DNA from: Sphingosinicella sp. CPCC 101087
GTDB lineage: Bacteria; Pseudomonadota; Alphaproteobacteria; Sphingomonadales; Sphingomonadaceae
Direction of reading: 5' to 3'
NCBI RefSeq assembly: GCF_004151485.1
Contig: NZ_SBFF01000006.1
Coordinates: 236,710-300,709 of the forward strand
Length of the DNA stretch: 64,000 nucleotides
A program made the translations under genes and the position numbers. Each line of letters begins with the position of its first letter. Position 1 is the first letter of the stretch. Under the pieces are notes generated by a model. That model was not told where the DNA came from, searched no databases, and saw nothing but the letters and a program-made list of their open reading frames with translations. Of the stretch, positions 22,901 to 31,106 are shown piece after piece.

Positions 22901-23806
22901 ATGGCTAGCGGCAGAAACGTTCCGGCGACCATTCCGGCCACCGGCGGAGAGGCGGGGCTCAACCGCTATCTCGCCGAGATCAAGAAATTCCCGATCCTGA
23001 CGCCGGAAGAGGAATATATGCTCGCCAAGCGCTGGACCGAGCACCAGGACACCGAAGCTGCGGCCAAGCTGGTGAACAGCCACCTGCGTCTCGTCGCCAA
23101 GATCGCGATGGGCTATCGCGGCTACGGCCTGCCCCTCTCGGAACTGATATCCGAGGGCAATATCGGTCTCATGCAGGGCGTGAAGAAGTTCGAGCCCGAG
23201 CGCGGCTTCCGGCTCGCCACCTATGCGATGTGGTGGATCCGCGCCTCCATTCAGGAATTCATCCTGCGCAGCTGGAGCCTCGTGAAGATGGGCACCACTG
23301 CGGCGCAGAAAAAATTGTTCTTCAATCTCAGGCGGATGAAGAACAGGATCGAGGCCTTCGAGGAAGGCGACCTCAAGCCGGAGGACGTCAAGCAGATCGC
23401 GACCGATCTCGGCGTCTCGGAAGAGGATGTCGTGTCGATGAACCGGCGCATGGCGATGGGTGGCGACACCTCGCTGAACGTGCCGCTGCGCGACGACAGC
23501 GAAGGCACTTGGCAGGATTTCCTCGTCGATACCGAGCCGCTTCAGGACGAACGGGTCGCGGATGCCGAGGAATCGCAGGTGCGGCACGAACTGCTCGTCG
23601 AGGCGATGCAGGCCCTGAACGACCGTGAGCGGCACATCCTGACCGAGCGGCGCCTGCGCGACGACCCGAAGACGCTGGAAGAGCTTTCGCAGGTCTACGA
23701 CGTCAGCCGCGAGCGCATCCGCCAGATCGAGGTCCGCGCCTTCGAGAAACTCCAGAAAGCGCTGATGAACCTCGCCGGCGAGCGCAGACTCCTCCCGGCA
23801 GCCTGA
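22901..23806 (+). CDS. rpoH: RpoH, heat-shock sigma factor (sigma-32)
   Basis: The 301-residue product has sigma-70 regions 2 to 4. Region 2 is LVAKIAMGYRGYGLPLSELI, then TYAMWWIRASIQEFILRSW. The RpoH box QKKLFFNLRRM lies at about 132-142, and region 4 has ERHILTERRLRDDPKTLEEL. The RpoH box and short region 1 distinguish it from RpoD. It directs polymerase to heat-shock promoters. The gene follows rluD with its own GGGAGAATG region upstream. Alphaproteobacteria often carry more than one rpoH; this looks like a complete, standard copy. Confidence 0.96.
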   Translation: MASGRNVPATIPATGGEAGLNRYLAEIKKFPILTPEEEYMLAKRWTEHQDTEAAAKLVNSHLRLVAKIAMGYRGYGLPLSELISEGNIGLMQGVKKFEPERGFRLATYAMWWIRASIQEFILRSWSLVKMGTTAAQKKLFFNLRRMKNRIEAFEEGDLKPEDVKQIATDLGVSEEDVVSMNRRMAMGGDTSLNVPLRDDSEGTWQDFLVDTEPLQDERVADAEESQVRHELLVEAMQALNDRERHILTERRLRDDPKTLEELSQVYDVSRERIRQIEVRAFEKLQKALMNLAGERRLLPAA

Positions 23807-23825
23807 CAGGCCGCGCCGTTTACCT

Positions 23826-23910
23826 GCGTCATGCCGGCTTAGGCTGGCATCCAAGCCGCTGTTGAGCCCGTCTCCGGCGCCGCTTGGAGCCCAGCCTGGC
23901 TGGGGTGACG
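23826..23910. repeat. dispersed intergenic repeat, full copy
   Basis: Between rpoH and mtgA lies GCGTCATGCCGGC-TTA-GGCTGGCAT, a spacer, then a hairpin CCCAGCC/GGCTGGGG ending in TGACG. The same arrangement, two inverted-repeat hairpins flanked by CGTCAT and TGACG, recurs at 33411-33477, with half copies elsewhere. Its shape is that of a REP-like palindromic unit. Confidence 0.6.
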
Positions 23911-23939
23911 TAGGGATGCGGCCCGGCTAATCGCGGCTG

Positions 23940-24857
23940 ATGGCCCGTCAATTCCGCAAGAAGCGCCCGTTCCTCCGCCGCCTGATCGGGTGGGTCGTCA
24001 AGCTCATCCTCCTGTTCCTCGTCGTCAGCGTGCTTTGGGTTCTGCTCTACCGGTTCGTGAACCCGCCGATCACCTTCACCCAAATCGGGGATCTCGTCGC
24101 CCGCAACGGTGCGCGCAGCCACTGGATGGCGATCGAGGAGATCGACCGCGACATGGTTCGGGCAGTGATCGCCGGCGAGGACAGCAAGTTCTGTACCCAC
24201 GACGGATTCGACCGCCAGGCGATCGAGGAAGCGATGCGCCGAAACGCGCGCCGCGACGGCGTCGTCCGGGGCGGATCGACGATCAGCCAGCAGACCGCAA
24301 AGAACGCCTTCCTGTGGCAAGGCGGCGGCTATTTCCGCAAGGGGCTGGAGGCCTGGTTCACCCTTCTCATCGAGACGCTGTGGGACAAGAGGCGGATCAT
24401 GGAGGTCTATCTCAACGTCGCCGAGACCGGAATCGGCACCTACGGCGTCAATGCCGGGGCCCTGCGCTACTTCGGCCACGATGCATCCAGCCTCACGGCG
24501 AACGAGGCGGCCCGGATCGCCGCCGTCTTCCCCCTTCCGAAGCGCCGCGAAGCGATCGCCCCGACCGGCTTCACGCGCCGCTACGGCAACATGATCGCGG
24601 CGCGGATGAGCGTCGTGCGCCGCGACGGCCTCGATGCGTGCGTGTACGAAGGCGCGCCCGCCCCGGCAACGGCGGACCCGGCCGAACCGCGCCGCTCCAC
24701 GCCGAAGCAGCCGGCATCCCGTCCTGAAGCGCGTCCCGCACCGGTGCCGGAGCCCGACGCGCTGCCGGGCGAGGAATATGAGGAGCCAGAACAAGCGCCG
24801 GATCCGGTGGAACTGGCTCCTCCTCTTCCTCCGCTGGACGCGATCGACGGGATGTGA
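23940..24857 (+). CDS. mtgA: MtgA, monofunctional peptidoglycan transglycosylase
   Basis: The 305-residue product has an N-terminal membrane anchor (about 18-40, VVKLILLFLVVSVLWVLLY). A GT51 domain follows: VIAGEDSKFCTHDGFD carries the catalytic Glu near residue 79, then RGGSTISQQTAKNAFLW and KRRIMEVYLNVAETG. It polymerises glycan strands from lipid II. Family members are usually about 230-245 residues. This one has an extra tail of about 70 residues rich in Pro, Ala and Glu, with no recognisable fold. It is convergent with ybaB. Confidence 0.94.
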   Translation: MARQFRKKRPFLRRLIGWVVKLILLFLVVSVLWVLLYRFVNPPITFTQIGDLVARNGARSHWMAIEEIDRDMVRAVIAGEDSKFCTHDGFDRQAIEEAMRRNARRDGVVRGGSTISQQTAKNAFLWQGGGYFRKGLEAWFTLLIETLWDKRRIMEVYLNVAETGIGTYGVNAGALRYFGHDASSLTANEAARIAAVFPLPKRREAIAPTGFTRRYGNMIAARMSVVRRDGLDACVYEGAPAPATADPAEPRRSTPKQPASRPEARPAPVPEPDALPGEEYEEPEQAPDPVELAPPLPPLDAIDGM

Positions 24858-25001
24858 TCCCGGACCGGACTTCCGTAGCAGGCAATTCCGGAGGCGGCGG
24901 GGAATGCGGGTCGAAAATTGAGAACCCTAACGCGCGCTTAGCGCATCGTCCTGGGATCGCGTGGCGTCGAATGAACTTCCGTTGCCGATTGACCCGACCC
25001 G

Positions 25002-25325
25002 TCAGAACGGCAGCTTCATCCCCGGCGGAAGCTGGAGGCCGCCGGTGGCGTCGCGCATCGCCTCCTGCGCGGCCACGTCGGCTTTGGCACGGGCGTCGTT
25101 GATCGCCGCGGCGACGAGGTCCTCCACCATCTGCTTCTCGGACGGGGCGAGCAGGCTCTCGTCGATGTCGACCGCGACGATGCGGCCTTTGGCCGAGGCG
25201 CGGATCCGCACCATGCCGCCGCCGGAGACGCCCTCGACCTCGACCTTGTCGAGTTCCTCCTGCGCCTTCATCAGCTTGGCCTGGGCCTCCTGGGCCATCT
25301 TCATGATGTCGTCGAGATTGGGCAT
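25002..25325 (-). CDS. YbaB/EbfC nucleoid-associated protein
   Basis: The 107-residue product has the YbaB pattern: MPNLDDIMKMAQEAQAKLMK, a helical start, then VSGGGMVRIRASAKGRIVAV and LVAAAINDARAKADVAAQEA. It ends PPGMKLPF. It forms DNA-binding dimers. The ATG lies directly after the dnaX stop, reproducing the dnaX-ybaB pair found in most bacteria. Confidence 0.94.
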   Translation of the reverse strand: MPNLDDIMKMAQEAQAKLMKAQEELDKVEVEGVSGGGMVRIRASAKGRIVAVDIDESLLAPSEKQMVEDLVAAAINDARAKADVAAQEAMRDATGGLQLPPGMKLPF

Positions 25326-26915
25326 TCAGGCGTTCCTTCGTTCGTCGATCGTATAGCCGGCGAGCTCGGCGTCGGGAAAAGCCTCGAACGCCGCCTTGAT
25401 GAGCGGCGAATCGAGCACTTGCTGGCGCAGGCGCTCGCTCTCGGCCTTTTCCTGCTCGAGCAGCGAGGGCTCGCAAGCCTCGTCCGCGACCCGCACCTGC
25501 CAAACGTCCCCGCTAATGGATTTGAGCGCCGCCGCAAGGTCCCGCGCAAAGTCGCCGGCCATCGGCTTCAACGGTTTGACCGTCAATTCGGGCGGCGCGT
25601 AGCGGATCAGCCCGACATAATCGTGGAGCTGCTGGGCGAGATGCGCCTTGCCGCCGCGTGCCAGCGCTTCGACGAGTTCGGGAAAACTCGCCGGAGCCTG
25701 CAGCAGGGGACCTTGGCTTTCGGGCTTCGGCGGCTCAGACGGCCGCGGCGGGGCCGCCTCGCCGCTTGCCAGTCGCTCGATCAGCGCGCCCGGATCGGGG
25801 AGTTCGGAAGCATGGATCAGGCGCAGCAGCGCCATCTCGGCGGCTTCGAGCGGCGACGGCGCGACATGGATTTCCGACAGGCCCTTGAGCAGCAACTGCC
25901 ACAGGCGATGGACCGAGGCGTAGCTAAGGCGGCTCGCCCAGTCGGCATAAGCTTCGCGCTCCTCGGCCGACTGCGCCGGATCCTGCGCGCCGCCCACCTT
26001 GGCACGGGTAATTCCGTGCACCGCCTCCAGCAGGCCGCGGATCACCGCCGAAGGTTCGACGCCGAGGTCATATTGGTCCCTGAGCGCCGCGAGCGCCCCT
26101 TGCGCGTCGCCGGCGAGCAGCAGGCCGAGCAGCCGGCGGATCGCGCCGCGGTCCGACAGGCCGAGCATGGCGCGCACCTGATCGGCGGTGACCGCGCCGG
26201 CGCCATGGGCGATCGCCTGGTCGAGAATGGAGAGTCCGTCCCGCGCCGAGCCTTCGGCGGCACGGGCGATCAGGGCGAGGGCCTCCGGCTCGACATCGAC
26301 GCCTTCGGCCCTGGCAACCTCGGCGAAATGGGCGGCCAGCCGCTCGGCCGGGATCCGCCTGAGGTCGAAGCGCTGGCAGCGCGAGAGCACCGTCACCGGC
26401 ACCTTGTTCACCTCGGTCGTGGCGAACAGAAACTTCACATGTGCGGGGGGTTCCTCGAGCGTCTTCAGAAGCGCGTTGAACGCGTTCTTCGACAGCATAT
26501 GAACCTCGTCGACGATATAGACCTTGTAGCGCGCTGAGACGGCGGCGTAGCGCACAGCCTCGATGATCTCGCGCACGTCGTCGACGCCGGTATGGGAGGC
26601 GGCGTCCATCTCGACCACGTCGATATGGCGCCCTTCCGCGATCGCCCGGCACGGCTCGCACACGCCGCACGGCTCGATCGTCGGGCCGCCCTTCCCGTCC
26701 GGGCCGATGCAGTTCAGCGCCTTGGCGATCAGCCGTGCGGTCGAGGTCTTGCCGACGCCGCGCACCCCGGTGAGCAGGAAGGCATGGGCCAGCCGGTCGC
26801 GCCGGATCGCATTGGCGAGGGTCTGCACCATCGCCTCCTGCCCGACCAGCTGGTCGAAGCTCTGCGGCCGGTACTTGCGGGCGAGGACCCGGTAAGGCTG
26901 GGGAGATTCGGACAT
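25326..26915 (-). CDS. dnaX: DnaX, DNA polymerase III gamma/tau clamp-loader subunit
   Basis: The 529-residue product has Walker A (GVRGVGKTSTARL), a four-cysteine zinc module (ending in CGVCEPC), and Walker B VDEVHML. LKTLEEPPAHVKFLFATTE, sensor residues and domain III follow. Domains IV-V are short and tau-like at the C-terminus. It loads the sliding clamp. I started at MSESPQPYRVL (26915) because the three residues before it would need a TTG. I see no slippery A-run for a programmed gamma frameshift, so a single product is likely. Confidence 0.95.
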   Translation of the reverse strand: MSESPQPYRVLARKYRPQSFDQLVGQEAMVQTLANAIRRDRLAHAFLLTGVRGVGKTSTARLIAKALNCIGPDGKGGPTIEPCGVCEPCRAIAEGRHIDVVEMDAASHTGVDDVREIIEAVRYAAVSARYKVYIVDEVHMLSKNAFNALLKTLEEPPAHVKFLFATTEVNKVPVTVLSRCQRFDLRRIPAERLAAHFAEVARAEGVDVEPEALALIARAAEGSARDGLSILDQAIAHGAGAVTADQVRAMLGLSDRGAIRRLLGLLLAGDAQGALAALRDQYDLGVEPSAVIRGLLEAVHGITRAKVGGAQDPAQSAEEREAYADWASRLSYASVHRLWQLLLKGLSEIHVAPSPLEAAEMALLRLIHASELPDPGALIERLASGEAAPPRPSEPPKPESQGPLLQAPASFPELVEALARGGKAHLAQQLHDYVGLIRYAPPELTVKPLKPMAGDFARDLAAALKSISGDVWQVRVADEACEPSLLEQEKAESERLRQQVLDSPLIKAAFEAFPDAELAGYTIDERRNA

Positions 26916-26941
26916 CGAGATCAACCTAGGGCAGCATCATC

Positions 26942-26965
26942 GGTCATGCCAGCACAGGCTGGCAG
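26942..26965. repeat. half copy of the dispersed intergenic repeat
   Basis: GGTCATGCCAGC-ACA-GGCTGGCA reproduces the first hairpin of the repeat found whole at 23826-23910 and 33411-33477. It lies between dnaX and the SRP RNA gene. Bases 26966-27026 show nothing further. Confidence 0.45.
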
Positions 26966-27026
26966 ACGGCGTTCGAAGTCGAGATTGGGCCTGGGTCGGC
27001 GCCTTCAGCATGCCGGAACTGTCGGG

Positions 27027-27119
27027 TGGGAGCCGGAACGACCCGACACGTGAACTCGTTACGGCTGCTTCCTTCCGGACCTGACCGGGTTGGCGAGAGC
27101 GCCGTCCGCCCGACTCCCG
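27027..27119 (-). ncRNA. ffs: SRP RNA (4.5S, small bacterial type)
   Basis: Read on the minus strand the core is GGTCAGGTCCGGAAGGAAGC followed by AGCC, the invariant SRP domain IV with its GGAA-type tetraloop and asymmetric loop. The ends GGGAGTCGGG and GACCCGACACG/CCGGCTCCC pair to close the hairpin. The RNA is the scaffold for Ffh in signal-recognition-particle targeting. Its neighbourhood upstream of dnaX is common in alphaproteobacteria. The ends are set from the closing stem. Confidence 0.95.
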
Positions 27120-27124
27120 AGGCG

Positions 27125-27153
27125 CATATGGCGGCCGAACGCCGAGGTTGCAA
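27125..27153 (-). promoter_or_regulatory. promoter of the SRP RNA gene
   Basis: On the minus strand TTGCAA (27153-27148) and CATATG (27130-27125) are 17 bases apart. The predicted start at about 27118 coincides with the 5' end of the SRP RNA. Confidence 0.7.
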
Positions 27154-27211
27154 GCTGCCAGGAAGGTGCTCTTCCACTGCAGGCCGGAGCAGCGACCCTC
27201 AAACCTTGGTA

Positions 27212-27547
27212 TCAGCGGCCCTGCATGTTGTGAAAGCCGCTCGGGATCCGCACCGTCAGGCTCTCCATCTGCTCGCTCAACCAGATCTGGCAAGCCAGGC
27301 GCGAATGACGGGTCACATGCGCGGCGAGGTCGAGCATGTCCTCTTCCTCCTCGCTGGCGCGCGGGAGCTTCGCAAAATCCTCGGCGTCGACGATGACGTG
27401 ACAGGTCGAGCAGGCCATCTGGCCCTCGCATGTGCCCTCCAGCGGCTGGCCGGCATTCTGGGCAACGTCGAGCAGTCGTTCGCCGGCCGGCGCATCGACC
27501 TCCTGCACGCCGGCGCCATCCGCCGAGACGAAGCGGACCCGGGTCAT
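27212..27547 (-). CDS. 2Fe-2S ferredoxin (adrenodoxin type)
   Basis: The 111-residue product has cluster ligands Cys40, Cys46 and Cys49 in GTCEGQMACSTCHV and the fourth at Cys86 in RLACQIWL. The acidic SEEEEDMLDL stretch between them is typical of vertebrate-type/Isc ferredoxins. It ends FHNMQGR. It would supply electrons for Fe-S assembly or to a monooxygenase. Its start overlaps the stop of the cysteine desulfurase gene by four bases, which favours the Fe-S role. Confidence 0.92.
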   Translation of the reverse strand: MTRVRFVSADGAGVQEVDAPAGERLLDVAQNAGQPLEGTCEGQMACSTCHVIVDAEDFAKLPRASEEEEDMLDLAAHVTRHSRLACQIWLSEQMESLTVRIPSGFHNMQGR

Positions 27548-28668
27548 GCGGCGCGGCTCGATTGGCGGTCCGCCGCCGCGGCGATGAGGCCGAGCGCTTC
27601 GGCGAGATCGGCCTCGGTCGTGTAGCGGCCGAAGCCCAGCCGGATGCTCGATCGCGCCTCCGGTGCGGACAGGCCGAGCGCCGCGAGGACATGGCTCGGG
27701 CGGCCCGACCCGCTTGCGCAGGCGGACCCGGCGGAGAAGGCGGCCTGGCGCACGTCCGAAATCAGGCGAGCGGAATCCAGGCCGTCGCGGCGGATGTTGA
27801 GATTGCCGTGATAGCGCCGAGCGGCCGAACCGTTCAGCGTCCAATCGGCGGTGAGGTTCCGGGCGATTTCCCAAAGCCGCTCGACATGCTGGCGGTCGGC
27901 TTCGAAGCGATCGGTCAGCAGGCGCGCCGCCTCTCCGAAGCCGACGCACAGCGCCGGCGAGAGCGTTCCCGACCTCATGCCGCCCTCCTGACCACCGCCG
28001 TGGAGCAAGGGATCGATGTCGACGCCGTCACGAATCCACAGGGCCCCTATCCCTTTTGGGCCATATATCTTGTGGGCGGAGAAGGCGGCCATGTCGCAAG
28101 CCTCGAGCGGGAGGTTGACCCGGCCGAGGCCCTGGACGGCGTCGCAGAAGAACAAGGCGCCGCGCCCGCGCGCCATTTCGCCGATCTCCACAACCGGCTG
28201 GACGACTCCGATCTCGTTGTTGACGAGCATCGCCGCCACCAGTCCGGTGCGCGCGTCGATCCGGTCCGCCGCCAGGTCGAGGTCGACCAGCCCGTCGCTG
28301 CCGACGGGAAGGATGTCCACCTCATATCCCTGTCCGCCGAGCCACTCGACCGTGTCGAGCACGCAGGCATGCTCGGTGGCAATGGTGACGATCCGCCTTT
28401 TGCCTTCCGGCAGGCGCGCGGCGGCGCCCTTCAGGCTCCAATTGGCGGCTTCGGTGGCGCCGGAGGTGAAGTACAGCTTTCCCGGGGCCTTGCGTAAGGC
28501 GGTCAGGACCCGCTCGCGGGCAATTTCGATCGCCGCCGCCGCCTCGCGTCCCATCCGGTGAGGGCTGTGGGGATTGCCGAACTTTTCGTCGATCCACGGC
28601 CGCATCGCCGCCGTAACTTCCGGGGCGACCGGGGTGGTCGCCTGATAGTCGAGGTAGATCGGAGTCAC
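27544..28668 (-). CDS. cysteine desulfurase (IscS/NifS family), first copy
   Basis: The 374-residue product is a fold-type I PLP enzyme. IYLDYQATTPVAP lies at the start, FTSGATEAANWSLKG and TEHACVLDT follow, and the PLP lysine is in AFSAHKIYGPKG. The persulfide cysteine is in SAGSACASGSGRPSHVL near residue 325. It takes sulfur from cysteine for Fe-S clusters and thiolation. The start is GTG at 28668, overlapping the stop of the second desulfurase gene (GTGA), instead of a TTG 11 codons upstream inside that gene. Confidence 0.92.
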   Translation of the reverse strand: MTPIYLDYQATTPVAPEVTAAMRPWIDEKFGNPHSPHRMGREAAAAIEIARERVLTALRKAPGKLYFTSGATEAANWSLKGAAARLPEGKRRIVTIATEHACVLDTVEWLGGQGYEVDILPVGSDGLVDLDLAADRIDARTGLVAAMLVNNEIGVVQPVVEIGEMARGRGALFFCDAVQGLGRVNLPLEACDMAAFSAHKIYGPKGIGALWIRDGVDIDPLLHGGGQEGGMRSGTLSPALCVGFGEAARLLTDRFEADRQHVERLWEIARNLTADWTLNGSAARRYHGNLNIRRDGLDSARLISDVRQAAFSAGSACASGSGRPSHVLAALGLSAPEARSSIRLGFGRYTTEADLAEALGLIAAAADRQSSRAA

Positions 28669-29729
28669 GCCGCCCGGCGCCGCTCGGCGAGCTTGCGCCA
28701 CTCCCTCATCAGCGACTCCACGTCGCTCTCGCAGGTCCCGGGTCCGAAGCTCACGCGGATGACTTCGCGCGCTTCCTCTTCCCTCATGCCCATCGCGAGG
28801 AGCACGTGGCTGGTCTTGAGGCTGCCCGAAGAGCAGGCGCTGCCGGCCGACACGGCGATCCCGGCGAGGTCGAGCTGCATCATCTGCGCCGCCGCCGGAA
28901 CGCCGGGCAGGCGGTAGGCGGCAATGGTGGCGATGCGCGGGGCCGCACCGGCGATCACCTCGCCACCCGTCGCGACGATCGACTCATCGAGTTGCGCACG
29001 CAGCCGCCTTGCTACCTCATACCAGCCATGATCGGCCTCGATCGCGGCGGCGAAGCCCAGGATCAGCGGGACCGACGCCGTTCCGGGCCGATAGCCGCCC
29101 TCCTGCCCCCCCACCGCCTCCAGCGATGCCGGGTCGCGGATCAGCAAGGCACCGATTCCCGGCGGACCGCCGAGCTTGTGCGCGGCGACCGTGATGAAGT
29201 CCGCCTCCGGCAGGGGCAGCTTGGCGGCGCTTTGCGCGCAGTCGACGAGCAGGAGCCCGCCCGCGGCCTTCACCCGCGCCATGACCTCGGGAATCGGATG
29301 GATGACGCCGGTTTCGTTGTTGACCGACTGGACCGCCACCAGGGGGCGTTCGGCCCCGGCGAGCGCCACGTCGAGATCCTCGAGATCCAGGGTGCCGTCC
29401 GCTCGCGCCGCGATACGACGAGCGTCGGGAACGGTACGCAGCACGGCAGGATGCTCGACCGCGGAAACGATGCGCGCTCCCGCCTTGGCTCGCCGAAGGA
29501 CGAGTTCCAGCCCCTCGGTGGCGCCCGAAGTGAAGACCAGGGACGAGGCCCAATCGAGCGCGGCACCGATTCGGGCTCGGGCATCCTCCATCGCCGCGCG
29601 GACGGCGCGTCCCTCCGCATGGGCCGAGGAGGGGTTCGCCCAGGCGGCGCACCCCTTCGCGATCGCTTCCGCCGCCTGCGGCAGGATCGGCGTCGTGGAG
29701 GCATGATCGAGATAGATTCGGTCGGACAA
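28665..29729 (-). CDS. cysteine desulfurase family protein, second copy
   Basis: The 354-residue product has the same fold as its neighbour but differs throughout. IYLDHASTTPILP, FTSGATEGLELVLRRA, PLP lysine in TVAAHKLGGPPG, and the active-site cysteine in AGSACSSGSLKTSHV are all present. All catalytic residues look intact. It is the first gene of a three-gene run (this, the other desulfurase, ferredoxin), each overlapping the next by four bases. The start is TTG at 29729 with AAAGGA upstream. It may act as a heteromeric partner or serve another acceptor; SufE lies far away at 7.7 kb. Confidence 0.9.
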   Translation of the reverse strand: MSDRIYLDHASTTPILPQAAEAIAKGCAAWANPSSAHAEGRAVRAAMEDARARIGAALDWASSLVFTSGATEGLELVLRRAKAGARIVSAVEHPAVLRTVPDARRIAARADGTLDLEDLDVALAGAERPLVAVQSVNNETGVIHPIPEVMARVKAAGGLLLVDCAQSAAKLPLPEADFITVAAHKLGGPPGIGALLIRDPASLEAVGGQEGGYRPGTASVPLILGFAAAIEADHGWYEVARRLRAQLDESIVATGGEVIAGAAPRIATIAAYRLPGVPAAAQMMQLDLAGIAVSAGSACSSGSLKTSHVLLAMGMREEEAREVIRVSFGPGTCESDVESLMREWRKLAERRRAA

Positions 29730-29748
29730 GAGGGCCCGGTCCTTTCAA

Positions 29749-29776
29749 TTGCAGAAAAGCGGCGCTTCCTTATATA
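29749..29776 (+). promoter_or_regulatory. promoter of the hydrolase gene; shared TATA box
   Basis: TTGCAG at 29749-29754, a 16-base spacer and TATATA at 29771-29776 form a promoter for the rightward hydrolase gene. Because TATATA is its own complement, it could also serve as the -10 of the leftward desulfurase operon, whose start lies 20 bases from the -35 box. Confidence 0.45.
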
Positions 29777-29838
29777 GGGCGCCTCCGCGTGCGGTTCAGC
29801 CGCACGATTTCCTTTGTCGGCATCCAAGCACAGGTGCA

Positions 29839-30495
29839 ATGCCCGAAGTCATATTTCCTGGGCCCGAGGGCCGTCTCGAAGGACGATTCAGCCCCGGTCC
29901 GCGTCCGCGCGCGCCGGTCGCCCTGATCCTCCATCCCCACCCGCAGGGCGGGGGTACGATGAACAACGCCATCGTGCTGGCGCTCTACAAGACGTTCGTC
30001 CGGCGCGGCTTCGCGACCCTGCGGTTCAACTTCCGCGGCGTCGGCAAGAGCCAGGGCGTGTTCGACAACGGCATCGGCGAGCTTTCCGATGCGGCCTCGG
30101 CGCTCGACTGGGTGCAGCAGGTCCATCCCGAGGCGGAGACGACCTGGATCGCCGGCTTCAGCTTCGGCGCCTGGATCGGCATGCAGCTGCTGATGCGGCG
30201 CCCGGAGGCGCGCGGCTTCATCTCGATCGCGCCGCCGGCGAACATGTACGATTTCTCCTTCCTCGCCCCCTGCCCCGCCTCCGGGGTCATCATCCAGGGC
30301 GAAGCGGACGAGGTGGTGACTCCGATCGCGGTCCAGAAGCTCGTCGACAAGCTCCGGACCCAGCGCCACATCACGATCGAGCACAAGACGGTCCCGGGCG
30401 CGAACCACTTCTTCGTCAACGAAATGGACGAGCTGATGAAGGCGGTGGACGATTATCTCGACTTCCGGCTCGATCCGAGCTGCCCGATCCGGTGA
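29839..30495 (+). CDS. alpha/beta hydrolase (DUF3530/dienelactone-hydrolase-like)
   Basis: The 218-residue product is a small alpha/beta hydrolase. LHPHPQGGGTMNNAIV at about 35-50 is the characteristic N-terminal HPHP motif of this family, followed by FRGVGKSQGVFDNG. The nucleophile-elbow position reads GFSFGAWIG, the acid is in GEADEVVTP, and the catalytic His is in GANHFFVNEMDELM. The substrate is unknown. The ATG at 29839 is the first after the promoter that begins with the family sequence. A perfect terminator overlaps its stop codon. Confidence 0.87.
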   Translation: MPEVIFPGPEGRLEGRFSPGPRPRAPVALILHPHPQGGGTMNNAIVLALYKTFVRRGFATLRFNFRGVGKSQGVFDNGIGELSDAASALDWVQQVHPEAETTWIAGFSFGAWIGMQLLMRRPEARGFISIAPPANMYDFSFLAPCPASGVIIQGEADEVVTPIAVQKLVDKLRTQRHITIEHKTVPGANHFFVNEMDELMKAVDDYLDFRLDPSCPIR

Positions 30496-30518
30496 TCCTG
30501 TCCGGCGACAGGATCACC
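30491..30518 (+). terminator. hairpin terminator of the hydrolase gene
   Basis: GGTGATCCTGTC and GACAGGATCACC form a perfect 12-bp stem with a CGGC loop, followed by TT. The stop codon of the hydrolase (30493-30495) lies inside the first arm. Confidence 0.75.
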
Positions 30519-30621
30519 TTGCACGCTGAAGCTCCGCCCGCATCCGATCGAGGATCGGCTTCTCCGCGGAGGCGGCCCTGGGCCCTTCGACGATGCTCGC
30601 CGCTGGAACCGTAGAAGCGTC

Positions 30622-30789
30622 TCACAGCGTCCAGACCAGCACGTTGCCGACCATCACCGCGGCCGCAGCCAGCATGAGCAGGCCCTTGCGCCGTTCCCGC
30701 CCTCGCCAGACGAGGTAAAGGCCACCCCCCGCAAGCAGGAAGGCGGCCAGCATCAGGATCGAGAGCATGGTCGCGGCGGGTCCGGTCAT
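30622..30789 (-). CDS. 55-residue membrane protein
   Basis: The product starts MTGPAATMLSILMLAAFLLAG, has a charged turn (LVWRGRERRKG) and a second helix (LLMLAAAAVMVGNVLVWTL), so it is a two-helix hairpin with its loop in the cytoplasm. No family is recognised. An in-frame start six codons upstream is possible. The 125 bases between its end and the hydrolase terminator contain no further feature. Confidence 0.6.
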   Translation of the reverse strand: MTGPAATMLSILMLAAFLLAGGGLYLVWRGRERRKGLLMLAAAAVMVGNVLVWTL

Positions 30790-30857
30790 CGGGACCGCTG
30801 ATGCCACGCGGCCCGCTCTTCACCAAGGCTTAAGCAGGGCTCCGTAGCCAGCCACGC

Positions 30858-31106
30858 ATGCAGGATGGAGCGGAGCAGATCGGCGAATCGCTCGACTCGG
30901 TCGAGCGCTCGGTCCTGCCCCACCTGCCGCATCTGCTCGACGGGCTTATCGACAGCGCCGCGCTGGCCCGCGCCGGAGCGGACGCGGACATGCATGCCAC
31001 CGAGCTCCGCTACGCCGCGTTCCGGCTCGATGCGCTTACCGCGCTCCTCGACGCCGTCGCACCTGCGGCTCAGGACGTCGGGGCAGCGCGGAGGATCTCG
31101 GCGTAG
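30858..31106 (+). CDS. 82-residue hypothetical helical protein
   Basis: The product (MQDGAEQIGESLDSVERSVL, then HLPHLLDGLIDSAALARAGA) is acidic and helical with normal composition and could be a small regulatory or binding protein. Its last 37 bases overlap the convergent threonine-dehydratase-like gene in antisense. No convincing ribosome site precedes the ATG. I do not recognise it; it may be a chance frame in a GC-rich gap. Confidence 0.4.
   Translation: MQDGAEQIGESLDSVERSVLPHLPHLLDGLIDSAALARAGADADMHATELRYAAFRLDALTALLDAVAPAAQDVGAARRISA

Noticed and set aside
23940..24857. Proline-rich tail of MtgA considered as a fused second gene
   Set aside because: The frame is continuous, the tail is low-complexity and shows no start, ribosome site or separate domain.
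25326..26915. Programmed frameshift in dnaX to give gamma
   Set aside because: No A-rich slippery heptamer with a downstream stem is visible in the right frame.
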